NCBI RefSeq assembly: GCF_027579695.1
Contig: NC_083587.1
Span: 37,133,732-37,197,731, forward strand
DNA from: Neoarius graeffei
Taxonomy: Eukaryota; Chordata; Actinopteri; Siluriformes; Ariidae
Reading direction: 5' to 3'
DNA: 64,000 nucleotides
The first letter of the stretch is position 1, and every line of letters begins with the position of its first letter. Both the position numbers and the translations under genes were made by a program. Positions 23,636-35,260 of this stretch are shown in pieces. Below the pieces are notes generated by a model. It worked only from the letters and a program-made list of their open reading frames with translations, had not been told where the DNA came from and searched no databases.

Positions 23636-23857
23636 TCTCAACCATTCACACACTTGGACAATTTAGAGTCACTAGTTAACCTAACCTGCATGTCTTTGGA
23701 CTGTGGGGGAAACCGGAGCACCCGGAGAAAACCCACGCAGACACGGGGAGAACATACAAACTCCACACAGAAAGGCCACCGTCAGCCACTGGGCTCAAAC
23801 CCAGAACCTTCTTGCTATGAGGCAAAAGTGATAACCACTACACTACCATGCACCAGT
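23636..23857 (-). repeat. V-SINE head and core only
   Basis: Core and tRNA head are present (GGGGGAAACCGGAGCACCC to GATAACCACTACACTACC), but the LINE-like tail and (TCTCA)n are missing. The B box is altered. Confidence 0.85.
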
Positions 23858-23879
23858 TTATCACATCTAATACAACTAG

Positions 23880-24045
23880 TTTGTTTTGGAGGAAACCAGA
23901 CAACCCAGATGTAATTCACACTGTCATTCGGACAACACTCAGAGAAACTCCACACAGACAATAAACCAAGGTCAGAATTGAACCAGGGACACTGGAGCTA
24001 CGGTATGATGCAGCAACTCTACTTAGTACCACACGGCTCATTGAA
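23880..24045 (-). repeat. Old diverged V-SINE
   Basis: Decayed core (GGAGGAAACCAGACAACCC, AAACTCCACACAGACAATA) and head remnants (AATTGAACCAGGGACACTGG). Confidence 0.55.
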
Positions 24046-24365
24046 CTGAATTTCAATTAGATTAATGTATCTTCTCATGCTATTGTTTTCTCACAGTTAC
24101 CATAGTAGGCATGAATCGTGATGTCACTGATCTGTACCATCATGACATGTCAAAAACGATCTTTGTGCAAAAATTGTGCAATTTTACTCTCCCTGATTTT
24201 TTCCCTAAATATCTATCTGGAAAGGTGAGCATGTTAGATTAAGAGTTCAAATCCCAGAAATGTCAAAGAACCGCATTTGGGTTCTTGAACAAGGCTTTTA
24301 GCTCTCACCTGCTATATTCATGGATTGCATTCTCTCTTACTAGTAAGTTGCTTGGACAAATGTAT

Positions 24366-24386
24366 CAGATAGATAGATAGATAGAC

Positions 24387-24463
<77 letters not shown>
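24366..24463. repeat. (GATA)n microsatellite
   Basis: About 23 GATA units with one GACA. A short remainder (TAGATAGAC) continues beyond 26066, so the Tc1 element sits inside this array. Confidence 0.97.
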
Positions 24464-26066
24464 CAGTGGGGCAAAAAAGTATTTAGTCAATCACCAATTG
24501 TGCAAGTTCTCCCACTTAAAAAGATGAGAGAGGCCTGTAATTTTCATCATAGGTACACTTCAACTATGAGAGACAGAATGAGAAAAAAAATCCAGAAAAT
24601 CACATTGTCTGATTTTTAAAGAATTTATTTGCAAATTATGGTGGAAAATAAGTATTTGGTCAATAACAAAAGCTCATCTCAATACTTTGTTATATACCCT
24701 TTGTTGGCAATGACAGCGGTCAAACGTTTTCTGTAAGTCTTCACAAGGTTTTCACACACTGTTGCTGGTATTTTGGCCCATTCCTCCATGCAGATCTCCT
24801 CTAGAGCAGTGATGTTTTGGGGCTGTCGCTGGGCAACACGGACTTTCAACTCCCTCCAAAGATTTTCTATGGGGTTGAGATCTGGAGACTGGCTAGGCCA
24901 CTCCAGGACCTTGAAATGCTTCTTACGAAGCCACTCCTTCGTTGCCCGGGCGGTGTGTTTGGGATCATTGTCATGCTGAAAGACCCAGCCACGTTTCATC
25001 TTCAATGCCCTTGCTGATGGAAGGAGGTTTTCACTCAAAATCTCACGATACATGGCCCCATTCATTCTTTCCTTTACACGGATCAGTCGTCCTGGTCCCT
25101 TTGCAGAAAAACAGCCCCAAAGCATGATGTTTCCACCCCCATGCTTCACAGTAGGTATGGTGTTCTTTGGATGCAACTCAGCATTCTTTCTCTTCCAAAC
25201 ATGACAAGTTGAGTTTTTACCAAAAAGTTCTATTTTGGTTTCATCTGACCATATGACATTCTCCCAATCCTCTTCTGGATCATCCAAATGCTCTCTAGCA
25301 AACTTCAGATGGGCCTGGACATGTACTGGCTTAAGCAGGGGGACACGTCTGGCACTGCAGGATTTGAGTCCCTGGCAGCGTAGTGTGTTACTGATGGTAG
25401 CCTTTGTTACTTTGGTCCCAGCTCTCTGCAGGTCATTCACTAAGTCCCCCCGTGTGGTTCTGGGATTTTTGCTCACCGTTCTTGTGATCATTTTGACCCC
25501 ACGGGGTGAGATCTTGCGTGGAGCCCCAGATCGAGGGAGATTATCAGTGGTCTTGTATGTCTTCCATTTTCTAATAATTGCTCCCACAGTTGATTTCTTC
25601 ACACCAAGCTGCTTACCTATTGCAGATTCAGTCTTCCCAGCCTGGTGCAGGTCTACAATTTTGTTTCTGGTGTCCTTTGACAGCTCTTTGGTCTTGGCCA
25701 TAGTGGAGTTTGGAGTGTGACTGTTTAAGGTTGTGGACATGTGTCTTTTATACTGATAACGAGTTCAAACAGGTGCCATTAATACAGGTAACGAGTGGAG
25801 GACAGAGGAGCCTCTTAAAGAAGAAGTTACAGGTCTGTGAGAGCCAGAAATCTTGCTTGTTTGTAGGTGACCAAATACTTATTTTACAGAGGAATTTACC
25901 AATTAATTCATTAAAAATCCTACAGTGTGATTTCCTGGATTCTTTCCCCCATTCTGTCTCTCATAGTTGAAGTGTACCTATGATGAAAATTACAGGCCTC
26001 TCTCATCTTTTTAAGTGGGAGAACTTGCACAATTGGTGGCTGACTAAATACTTTTTTGCCCCACTG
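24464..26066 (-). mobile_element. Tc1 element with intact transposase frame
   Basis: A 1603-bp element with inverted ends CAGTGGGGCAAAAAAGTATT at 24464 and the matching complement ending at 26066. TA lies at 24462-24463 and 26067-26068. The long ends contain inner repeats, an IR/DR-like arrangement: similarity continues inward to GTATTTGGTC near 24650 and 25870. It encodes one full-length transposase on the minus strand. The family is very widespread in fish and frogs. The arms are similar but not identical. Confidence 0.95.
24679..25701 (-). CDS. Tc1-family transposase, uninterrupted
   Basis: A 340-residue protein beginning [19 protein letters not shown]. The frame is open upstream, but this Met is the usual family start. 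The N-terminal paired-like helix-turn-helix covers about residues 1-110 ([20 protein letters not shown] then [11 protein letters not shown]), followed by the linker GAPRKI. The DDE catalytic domain shows all three acids in context: [23 protein letters not shown] and [11 protein letters not shown]. The last two are separated by 34 residues (DD34E). The GGG-rich motif ([12 protein letters not shown]) is present, and the end is NKGYITKY. Length is as expected for an autonomous Tc1 transposase (about 340). No stop or frameshift is seen. Activity would require nuclear import and promoter function, which cannot be judged here. Confidence 0.93.
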   Translation of the reverse strand: MAKTKELSKDTRNKIVDLHQAGKTESAIGKQLGVKKSTVGAIIRKWKTYKTTDNLPRSGAPRKISPRGVKMITRTVSKNPRTTRGDLVNDLQRAGTKVTKATISNTLRCQGLKSCSARRVPLLKPVHVQAHLKFAREHLDDPEEDWENVIWSDETKIELFGKNSTCHVWKRKNAELHPKNTIPTVKHGGGNIMLWGCFSAKGPGRLIRVKERMNGAMYREILSENLLPSARALKMKRGWVFQHDNDPKHTARATKEWLRKKHFKVLEWPSQSPDLNPIENLWRELKVRVAQRQPQNITALEEICMEEWAKIPATVCENLVKTYRKRLTAVIANKGYITKY

Positions 26067-26160
26067 TAGATAGACATTGGTTCATCCTAAGATAGCTGTA
26101 GAAATGACACACCCTCCTCACTTCGTAGTAAACTAACCTTTAATAGACACAGGAGAAGCA

Positions 26161-26550
26161 TCCATCCATCCATCCATCCATCCATCCATTATCTGTAGCC
26201 ACTTATCCTGTTCTACAGGGTCGCAGGCAAGCTGGAGCCTATCCCAGCTGACTACGGGCGAAAGGCGGGGTACACCCTGGACAAGTCGCCAGGTCATCAC
26301 AGGGCCAACACAGAGACAAACAACCATTCACACTCACATTCACACCTACGGTCAATTTAGAGTCACTAGTTAACCTAACCTGCATGTCTTTGGACTGTGT
26401 GGGAAACCGGAGCACCCGGAGGAAACCCACGCAGACACGGGGAGAACATGCAAGCTCCGCACAGAAAGGCCCTCATCAGCCCCTGGGCTCGAACCCAGGA
26501 CCTTCTTGCTGTGAGGCGACAGTGCTAACCACTACACCACTGTGCTGCCC
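26161..26550 (-). repeat. V-SINE with (CATC)n tail
   Basis: Complete V-SINE. ACAGGAGAAGCA at 26149-26160 is repeated at 26551-26562. Confidence 0.95.
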
Positions 26551-26562
26551 ACAGGAGAAGCA

Positions 26563-27408
26563 TATCAGCTGAAATTCACAAACAAATTTTCATCTTCATA
26601 CAAAATGTAAAAGCTGTCAGCACTTTGGAGTATCACTCTCAGCTCATCACATCTCTGGTCCTCTATCTGTTGGACATTATAATTGAAACAGTCACCTAAT
26701 CATATAGCTCGAGTATGTGGTTGAAATGATTAATCTTGGGCTTTTCTGATGTAGTGTGGCACAGGACTTGGAACACAAACGTTAACAAGAGACCGGATGG
26801 TCTTCCTGAAGCCTTTATTATTTATGACGGTTTCTCTTTGAGCAGTGACCAGTACTAATGCATAACCTTCTGTCCTTCTGCCTTATTCGCTTCCTTTGAA
26901 ACCACAGACTGAGGAGATGAGAGGCAGGAGAGTGTGTCTGTGTTCATATATAGGAGAGGTAGATGCGTATGTGTGTTTGTGTGTAAGAGAAAAAGAAAAC
27001 TGGAGACACTTGTTATCAGGAATGTTTTTTTTTTTATCACCCCTGCCCCATGCACATACACCAAGCTCATGCTTAAGGACATGGAATGAAAAAAATTGCG
27101 GGTGCCTCTGTTCTTGCAGAATGGAGTTTCCGTGACTTCAAAGCTTCACTCTTTTTGCATTTTTTGCACCCTTCACTAGGTGCTGAGACAGGGCACTAGA
27201 TGACCTTGTGTGGGAGATTTTGAGAGAGAGAGAGAGAGAGAGAGAGAATTCGCAGCAGGCCGTCGACAGTGCCCTCCGTCTGCCAGTGTTTATGATGATT
27301 TGTATTGATCCTTCATGATAGAGCTCACAGAGAAGGTGGGGTGGAGGACGGAAGCAGTGGCTTCACAGGTGTGGAAATAGAGGAGGGAAGGAGAAAAGTG
27401 TAGTGACA
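26563..27408. other. Intronic, no gene
   Basis: Unique-looking sequence with (GA)n at 27222-27247. No mobile element recognised. Confidence 0.45.
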
Positions 27409-27420
27409 CAATGAGACCAT

Positions 27421-27784
27421 CCATCCATCCATCCATCCATCCATCCATTATCTGTAGCCGCCAGGCAAGCTGGAGCCTATCCCAGCTGACTATGGGCGAG
27501 AGGTGGGGTACACCCTGGACAAGTCGCCAGGTCATCACAGGGCTGACACATAGACAACCATTCACGCTCACATTCACACCTACGGTCAATTTAGAGCCAC
27601 CAATTAGCCTAACCTGCATGTCTTTGGACTGTGGGGGAAACCGGAGCACCCGGAGGAAACCCGCGCAGACATGGGGAGAACATGCAAACTCCACACAGAA
27701 AGGCCCTCGCCGGCCACTGGGCTCGAACCCGGACCTTCTTGCTGTGAAGTGACAGTGCTAACCACTACACCACCGTGCCGCCCT
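27421..27784 (-). repeat. V-SINE with small deletion
   Basis: Full copy except that about 23 bp between TAGCCGC and CAGGCAAGC are lost. CAATGAGACCAT at 27409-27420 is repeated at 27785-27796. Confidence 0.95.
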
Positions 27785-27796
27785 CAATGAGACCAT

Positions 27797-29080
27797 ACAA
27801 GAATGAAAATTTTTGATCTAGGATGCATTGTTTCTATTTGTTGGATCTGGATTCTTCAAATTTCTACAAAGAGCTGGTCACAAATAATGTTTTGTGCGGA
27901 GCATAAGGGGAAGTTATGTTCAGAAAAAAAAAAGCAACTCTGCATAGCAGACGTCATACTAAACACACTCCGCATGTGATGCAGTAGTAAATAAATGGCA
28001 AATGCATAATTGAGGAAAAATTGCTTATTTTAAAATAAGAACTTGTTTACAGAGCTCTTGAGTGGTCCAGAGTCCAAACTACTTCCCTGTCGCTGTGAGA
28101 CAGACACATGCTTTAACTGTTTTGCTGGGAAGGACAGCTGTCCATCAGAGTGACACCATCCAGCTGTGGCCATCTGCAGGCTCATACGTATATACAGAAA
28201 AGGGCCGTGAGTGCTTTTCTTAAATATGATGGCTTGTGATTAAATGCGATGTCTCAGAAGACGCACATACTTATTAGACTAGTAGTTGTCATGTATGTGA
28301 TTAGTAAGATTGAGCCAAGAGCTAAAAATAGGCTATAATTAAATTAGGAAAAAAATTAATATGTTTTTTGTATCATTCTTGAAATCCATCCTTCACATCG
28401 AAGCCCAGATTTAATAAATACTAGTGTGTGTAAAAAGCATGTGCAAAATTGATGACACCAGCAAAAAAGTGCAAGATAATGCACTAAAAGAATCTATGGA
28501 AAATTGTATCTTTCACATGAATCAAAGAACATGTCTGTTTTGCATAATAGCAGTAATGATTATGTAATATGACATGCTCCTACCTAAAGCTGCAAAATAC
28601 AGGGAATATCAATACTAATTACGTTGTCAGTGCAAATTAATTATTTTCGAAAATTTAGTGCTCGTTGTGTGATTTAATGCCAGAAAGTCATGAACAGTGG
28701 TTGGGTGCACAAAGTAATACAACCAAACTGCAGGTATTAAATTTACTCAGCTTACTTTTGCTTAAAATATTAATTCATTTCATTCATTCATTCATTCATT
28801 CATTCATTCATTCATTCATTCCTGTCTTTCTTTCTTTTTCATTTGCAGGCATTTTTAAAAACATATTTTTCCAAAATATCTCACCTTTTTACAATCAATG
28901 TTATGCTTGATGCCAAATCTTTCAGTCTTTAGAGAACTATTAGCACAAACAAAAACCCCACTGAAATCTCCCTATTCACTATTGTATTCTCTCCCTATTT
29001 ACATTTGACATCATTTATTGACACAGTTATTAATAGATGTAAATAACCTGCAACACACCCACACTCTCAGAAAATAAATA
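27797..29080. other. Intronic, no gene
   Basis: AT-rich unique-looking sequence. An (ATTC)n microsatellite lies at 28778-28821. Confidence 0.45.
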
Positions 29081-29222
29081 TATATTATTTACCAGCTTAA
29101 GGTCGGTCCGTATCGTGAAATACCGTGACCGAGGTCTTGAAAATACTGACCGAGGCCTCTGGGCCAAGGTCAGTCTTTTCAAGACCTTGTCCATGGTATT
29201 TCATGATACGGACCAACCTTAA

Positions 29223-29899
29223 AGTGCATATCACGGGTAAATTCAGGAGCAAGATCAATGTAATTCTCCTATTTTATATTAAACTTTGGTCAAATATCTG
29301 TCACATTCTGCATTTTGTGCAATTTTTTTTACCTTGCGCAATACCAGAAAAATTCAGTTGAAATCAAGCCATTTGAGGCGAATTGGTCCGCCTCTGAAAA
29401 AACTTGGCATTTGGATTTCCCGGGAAACATTGATTTTCGTGACGTCGCATGCGGGACGCCTCCTTCTGAATCCTACGTCAGCGCTGGTTTGTTTATAAGA
29501 AAACGACCTGGTGGTTTTCTGCATATTTCTTCAACGTTATTGCATAATTATTAAAATGGTTGACAGATGTATCGTAGGAGGGTGTAGCAACACCAATCTT
29601 GATGGGATTAGTACTCATCGTTTCCCAAAAGACCGGACAATGAGAGAGAAATGGGAGCTCTTGGTCTACACAGGCTGTGCACTGAAACCGTGCAAAGCTC
29701 TCTCAGCCTGCTGGCGCTTCCGCAGGTGACGTCACGAATCTGGCTCCAGACTCCCTTGGGATTTTTCCAGACGCGTTTTGGTATTTTATTTTTTTCTGCT
29801 GTAGACAGATGGCCTTGTGAAAAATTACCCTTCTGGATGAGTGTGTAAAGGGACATACTTTCATATAAAAACCCCCGAAATTGGTCCAGAATATGCACT
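29223..29899 (+). mobile_element. TTAA-flanked THAP element (Kolobok-like), deleted
   Basis: Ends AGTGCATAT and ATATGCACT are inverted, with TTAA at 29219-29222 and 29900-29903. The uninterrupted foldback copy shows the empty site has a single TTAA within CAGCTTAAGGTC. The element includes a 5' region and the first part of a THAP reading frame. TTAA targets plus a THAP domain point to Kolobok. The rest of the transposase is gone. Confidence 0.7.
29556..29729 (+). pseudogene. THAP zinc-finger N-terminus
   Basis: ATG at 29556 opens MVDRCIVGGCSNTNLDGIST, then HRFPKDRTMREKWELLVYTG, and then CALKPCKALSACWRFRR. The C-x3-GC spacing, HRFPKD and the invariant W mark a THAP C2CH finger. The end is shifted or deleted (LSACWRF in place of the usual C-x2-HF). 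It lies inside the TTAA element, so it is probably the first exon of the deleted transposase and not a host gene. Confidence 0.65.
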
Positions 29900-30591
29900 T
29901 TAAGCTGGTAAATAATATATTTATTTTTTCTTTACTAAATTCTAACAGAAAATGAGAGCACCCGAAAGGGAAACCATATTTAGAACAAACCTGCTACAAG
30001 CTCGTCAAAAACCTGTTTGACAAGCTACGTTAGCTCAGAATTTTCCAAAAATAAAACTCGCTTTCACTGTGAACACTGTCGTTATCGCTAACCATGCTGT
30101 AAAATTAATGCTATCATGCTGAGAAGTGCGAAAATAAATGTTGACAAAAAATTGCTACTATGTTTGTTGTTGTTATGAATGAGCGAGTCACCAGAGGTCC
30201 GTAACCGGGGTCCCGATCGTAGGATTCCAGACCGCTTACGAGCCAATCAGAGCGCACGATTTAATGGAAACTGGACCACGAAAAAATAAAGTATTGTTCT
30301 TTTAAGGGTATAACGGCTTGTCACTGGGGCAGTACCCTCTAAGGTACTTATTTCTATCCTTTATATAGTGCTTGGGAGCATATATGTATCTTTTTGGCCC
30401 TAAAAAGGTAAACATAGTTACCTTGAGGACCATTAATGAGCCCTAGGGGGTACATTAGTGTAGATTATGCCTTGGGGGACGGAAATGGACTCCTACTGTA
30501 CCCCTATTTCTGACAGTGTGCACATGGCTCATGCAGTTTGTCAGACTGTACATGCAAACTATTACTTGTTAATTGGGATTTATTATTTACA

Positions 30592-31440
30592 GTACCCTCC
30601 ATGATTATTGGCACCCTGTCAGTAAACCTGTTGAGAACGTTCAGACTACAAACAGGGACACTGTGAACTACACTCCCCAAGAATCTCAGCGCCCTCTGTC
30701 CCCAGACTATTGATTACAGCTGTCTCATCTTCCTAATTACTTCTCTCCCTACTTAAACCACTCCTTTACTCAAATCCAGTGCGAAGTATTGTTCTGCTCT
30801 ATGCAGTTTGTACCAAGTCTTGACTAACTCTTGATTTTCTGACTCTTGCACTTCCTTTTCACGTTTATGCTCTTTGTCTTTCCTCTACTACGTTGTTTGC
30901 TGAATGCCTGACCCACGCTAGTTTCTTGACTTCGATTCCTGTCTCACATTTTGGCTTTGTTGACAGTTTGCACCCCGCTCTCCTCTGTATGTACATCCGT
31001 AAGTGCCTGCACCCTGACACACCCCTTGTAAAGATTAGTAAGAATCGACCTTTTGGTGAAGTTGTTTCATCTCACACTGAAAAAATCAGAAAAATCCAAC
31101 CTTTAATTGAAATAAATTTATTTCAAGAAAAACAAACCCCTCATCAAGAAATAATTATTTTCAACAAAACACGTGTCACTTTTATTGGCACCCCTGGGAA
31201 TTACAGTGAACACAATGTAACTGAAGCATGTTTCCCATTTAAATTGTACATGTTTGAGTTGATTGGAGTGTGTAGGAACTTTCAAGCTGTAACCCACGAC
31301 TTCTTGATTAATGGGAGTATAAATATGAGCTGACACAGAGGCCAGATTCCCTTAGTCATCCACCAACATGGGAAAGATAAAATAACACACAAACCAAATC
31401 AGGGAGAAGTGTGTTGCCCTTCATAAGTCATGGAAAGGTT
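30592..31440 (+). mobile_element. Tc1-like 5' relic split by an LTR
   Basis: Starts ACAGTACCCTCCATGATTAT and TGGCACCC, a known fish Tc1 terminal repeat. The inner repeat CTTTTATTGGCACCCCTGGG lies at about 31180-31200. The 5' UTR leads to a decayed transposase start near 31366. The catalytic part is missing. A solo LTR at 30617-31019 lies inside the left end. Confidence 0.7.
30617..31019. mobile_element. Solo LTR, 403 bp
   Basis: Begins TGTCAG and ends CTGACA (inverted TG...CA termini). It is flanked by a 5-bp duplication CACCC at 30612-30616 and 31020-31024. Length, termini and 5-bp duplication fit a solo LTR of a Gypsy- or ERV-type retroelement. No internal region is present. Confidence 0.8.
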
Positions 31441-31740
31441 AGAAAAAATAGCTTCTCACTGAAAAAGTTAATGCTGGATAAAACAGAAAGGTGTCAGCAT
31501 TAACTTTTTCAGCAGTTTGTGCTACAGTAGCTCTTCTGTGGGATTGGACCATATGGGCTAGCCTTTGTGCCCCATGCGAATCAATGAGCCTTGGCTGCTC
31601 ATGACCACGTTGCTGGTTCACTGATTGTCCTTCCTTGGACCACTTATGGTAGGTACTAACCACTGCATACCTGGAACACCCCACAAGATGTGCCATTTTG
31701 GAGATGCTCAGACCCAATCATCTAGCCATCACAGCTGCTC
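31441..31740 (-). mobile_element. Tc1-like N-terminal transposase relic
   Basis: The minus strand reads MGLSISKMAHLVGCSRYAVV, STYHKWSKEG, RGHEQPRLIDSHGAQRLAHM and SHRRATVAQTAEKVNA. This is the helix-turn-helix region of a different Tc1 family from its left neighbour. A perfect hairpin (CTGAAAAAGTTAATGCTG against its complement) at about 31457-31515 marks the junction. Confidence 0.7.
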
Positions 31741-31841
31741 AGATCCTTACACTTGCCCATTTTTTCTGCTTCCAACACAGCAACTTTGAGAACTGACTGT
31801 TGCCTAATATATCCCACCCCTTGAGAGGTGCCATTGTAACA

Positions 31842-32187
31842 TCTCATCTCATTATCTCTAGCTGCTTTATCCTGTTCTACAGGGTCGCAGGCAAGCTGGA
31901 GCCTATCCCAGCTGACTATGGGCGAAAGGTGGGGGGGTCATCACAGGGCTGACACATAGACACAGACAACCATTCACATTCACACCTACGGTCAATTTAG
32001 AGTCACCAGTTAACCTAACCTGCATGTCCTTGGACTGTGGGGGAAACCGGAGCACCCGGAGGAAACCCACGCGGACACGGGGAGAACATGCAAACTCCGC
32101 ACAGAAAGGCCCTCGCCGGCCACGGGGCTCGAACCCGGACCTTCTTGCTGTGAGGTGACAGCACTAACCACTACACCACCGTGCCGC
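31842..32187 (-). repeat. V-SINE with internal deletion
   Basis: Complete ends. CCATTGTAACA at 31831-31841 is repeated at 32188-32198. About 30 bp of the LINE-like tail are replaced by a G run (GGTGGGGGGGTC). Confidence 0.94.
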
Positions 32188-32249
32188 CCATTGTAACAAC
32201 ATATTCAATGAATTAACTTTACCTGTCAGTTTTTTATTTTATTTTATGG

Positions 32250-32690
32250 CTGATTGGTGTATATGGAATTATGTGGTAAACAAAAAAAGAAGAAGAAAAT
32301 GTTTCATATTTTAGATTCTTCAAAGTAGCCCCTGTTTACCTTGATGACACTTTGCACACTATTGGCATTATCTCAACCAGCTTCATGAGGTCGTCACCTG
32401 GAACGCTTTTCAATTAACAGGTCTGCCTCGTCAAAAGGTAATTAGTCCAATGTCTTGCCTTCTTAATGAGTTTAAGATCAAACAGTAAATAGTAACTAAT
32501 AAAAATACAGTAAATAGCCCTATTCCACAACTATATAATAATCCATATTATATCAAGAACAGCTCAACTTAATAAAGAGAAATGACAGTCCATCATTACT
32601 TTAAGACAGGAAGTGTCTTTTAATTAATAAAAAAATAAGGAAAAAACATTGAATTAGAAGGTGTGTCCAAGTGTTTGACTGGTACTGTAT
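32250..32690. mobile_element. Tc1-like relic, one end left
   Basis: The right end AGGTGTGTCC...TTTGACTGGTACTGTA is the complement of the fish Tc1 terminus CAGTACCAGTCAAA. The interior (CTTCAAAGTAGCC, TTGATGACACTTTGCACACT) matches the C-terminal coding part of that family in decayed form. The other end is lost. Confidence 0.6.
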
Positions 32691-33930
32691 GTTTAATTAG
32701 TTATAGCAATAATATTATATTTTATAAATGCCAAATAATCAAAGAAAATGGTATTCTGGTTAAGCAGATAATAAGACACCAAACAAAGCATATATATTTT
32801 TTGACGGAGTGAAAAAAAAGAGATATAAAAAGTGCCCTTCTGCAGGACATCAACAGAATGGTGGTCAGGAGGCAGAATCCTATTTGTAGCAAATATGGTT
32901 AAGATAATTTGCGGTGGGGTTAGCATGAGTGAAAAGCTTTATGACCCCAGCATTCCTCTGGCTTTCTCTAAAAGCGTTAGAGATTCCATAGACATGGGAT
33001 AGACCTTGAAGTCTCTGCTTTCACAGATGGGTCTAAAAGGATGAGGAGTCATTTGGGCACATATTTATTTCTTTCAACCCTCAAGCTGACATTGCTTGAG
33101 GATGATGAGCATGGAGGAAGCTTTGTGAACAGATGCGTCCATCTGTCTGGTAGCTAAATTAACACCACATTCACTTCTTCAGCTGTCTTTCCTTTCTATA
33201 CATCTGTTATTAAGTCATTTATCCATCAATCAGCAAAAAAAAAGATCGGCATGTGAAAACTTGACATCTGAATATGGGTAAATGTACTGAATATTTCTTA
33301 TAATAAAGTGATATTAATGTCAAATAACTTTTGTGTATTTTCAAATAAATTTAGTTGTTTCACAAAATAGCCTGAGAGAGCTATTCTTCAAATAGCATGA
33401 ATTAATTTTGATTGAAATAGGTTTAATAGTATTATAGTGATTTTATAATAAACAATCAGCAGCATTATATAGCTAGCATTATGGCATCTTGTCCAGGATG
33501 TATTCCTGTCCTGTGCCCAGTATTCCAGGGATAGGCTCTGGATCAACACTGATCCTGACCAGGATGAAGATTAAATCAATAAAGATGAATGTGTGTCCCC
33601 CCAAAAAAAAAAAAAATTATGATTTAACATTAATGTTTATCACTTAATTCAGTTTCACTAAGATTTAAACTAAAAGAATCAACAGGATTACATTTCAGCC
33701 ATTGTTTAGTCCTAGTTTTAATTTTACAGTAAACTTAGATTAAACTAATCATGTTGCTTTATTAATTTAAAATGTATGATTTTAATTTAAGATTTAAACA
33801 TCAGTTAGGGAAACTTTTGTTTTCATTCAAAAGAGAAGAATAGTGATTTCATCATGAGAGTCAACAAAAAGAGGTGCCCTATGGGTACATGTGGCTACTG
33901 CTTATAAATAAATTTTTTTCTGATACATAC
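32691..33930. other. Intronic, no gene
   Basis: Mostly unique-looking sequence. An old V-SINE 3' scrap lies at 33480-33590 (CCAGGGATAGGCTCTGGATC, TGACCAGGATGAAG). Segment 32930-33140 lacks repeats and could be a conserved noncoding element; this is untested. Confidence 0.4.
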
Positions 33931-33937
33931 AGTAAAT

Positions 33938-34478
33938 ATAGTGTATTTATTTTTTCACGGTCCAGTTTCCATCAAATTGTGCGCTCTGACTGGCTCGTGA
34001 GCGGTCCGGAATCCTACGATTGGGACCCCGGTTACGGATTTCTGGCGACTCGCTCATTCACAACAACAACAAACATAGTAGCAATTTTTTGTCAACATTT
34101 ATTTTCGCATTTCTCAGTATAATAGCATTAATTTTACAGCACGGATAGCGATAACGACAGTGTTCACAGTGAAAGCGGATTTTATTTTTGGAAAATTCCG
34201 AGCTGACGTAGCTTGTCAAACAGGTTTTTGACGAGCTTGTAGCAGGTTTGTGCTAAATATGGTTTCCCTTTCGGGCGCTCTCATTTTCTGTTAGAATTTG
34301 TTAAAGAAAAAAATAAATATATTATTTACCAGCTTAAGGTCAGTCCATATCATGAAATACCGTGACCTTGGCCTTGCAAATACTGACCTTGGCCCAGAGG
34401 CCTTGGTCAGTATTTTCAAGACCCCGGTCATGGTATTTCACGATATGGACCTCCCAGCTGGTAAATATATTTACTCTG
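33938..34478. mobile_element. Foldback MITE, copy 2 (inverted)
   Basis: The same unit as 29083-30289 in the opposite orientation. The body runs from about 33950 (CACGGTCCAGTTTCCATC) and is followed by the terminal palindrome at 34325-34478 (TTACCAGCTTAAGGTCAGTC ... CAGCTGGTAA). It has no TTAA insertion, so it serves as the empty-site reference. Confidence 0.75.
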
Positions 34479-34719
34479 TGAGGCAGTAGCCACAAAAATG
34501 AAGCATAATCCAAAAATGAACAATTTAAAAATCACAGAAGTAAAATATACCAAGTGTCTGTACTTTATATTATTCTACTCTTACCTCTTACAGTTTTCAA
34601 AACTGAAACTTCTGAACCAAGGCTGACATACACACGCTGTCACCATGACCCAAACTCTGAATATATTGATAGTATTAAACATTCCATGAACGCTAAAGCC
34701 ATGAGAACGATTTTGTTAT

Positions 34720-34926
34720 CTTTGTGACCTCTTAGGAATGCAGGTAAAGCTTTGGCTTTTTTTTTTCTTTCCTTGCCTGTACCCTGAAGCATTGTGATAT
34801 GTTATACGATATTGTCTTCTTGTCTCTATGTTGCCTTGTATATTTTTCAAAAATTTAATAAAAGCTTAAAACAAACAAACAAACAAACAAACAAACAAAC
34901 AAACAAACAAACAAACAAACAAACAA
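34720..34926 (+). repeat. LINE-like 3' tail with (AAAC)n
   Basis: TTGCCTTGTATATTTTTCAA and AATTTAATAAAAGCTTAAAA look like the 3' end of a fish L1-type LINE. They run into about 13 AAAC units (34872-34926). Only the tail is visible. Confidence 0.5.
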
Positions 34927-35184
34927 ACCCAACTTTTATTTCCCGGAAATGGCCCAGCGCTAGAGCTCAGTAGTCTCAATAGTCTTTTCGACAACTTCCT
35001 GTAACAACTCGGAAGCGCATCATACATGGGACGACTGACTGAAGAAGGCGAGGAAAGGGGGACAACCTGGAGTATATTTTAAAATAGGAATGCACTTTCC
35101 CTCAGTAATAAGCATAAACATGTCTGAAAGCGATTTCTTTAGTCTAGTCCATTTCTTTCAAATGGTGAACCGAATTGTATACAA

Positions 35185-35260
35185 CCACTGGCCATTTTAA
35201 TAGGAACACCTGTATGTACATGCGCAGTGTGCTATTGTTACACTCATTTTTACGTTCTTA
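35185..35260. repeat. DNA-transposon end fragment
   Basis: ACAACCACTGGCCATTTTAA and TAGGAACACCTGTATGTACA resemble the terminal part of a widespread fish DNA transposon. No partner end was found. Confidence 0.35.

Larger units (their letters stand above)
29083..30289. mobile_element. Foldback MITE, copy 1 (interrupted)
   Basis: One end is a long palindrome: TTACCAGCTTAAGGTCGGTC pairs with GGACCAACC plus TTAAGCTGGTAA, through about 75-bp arms. The rest (29904-30289) is a non-palindromic body. The same unit occurs inverted at 33938-34478. A 677-bp TTAA-flanked element sits in the palindrome at 29223-29899. Without it the unit is about 525 bp. No coding capacity of its own. Superfamily not determined. 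Confidence 0.75.

Noticed and set aside
24366-24463. CRISPR-like regular repeats
   Set aside because: Simple tetranucleotide microsatellite without spacers, in a vertebrate context.
25235-25720. 161-residue frame opposite the Tc1 transposase
   Set aside because: Antisense shadow of the transposase gene. The 55758-56213 minus-strand frame is rejected for the same reason.
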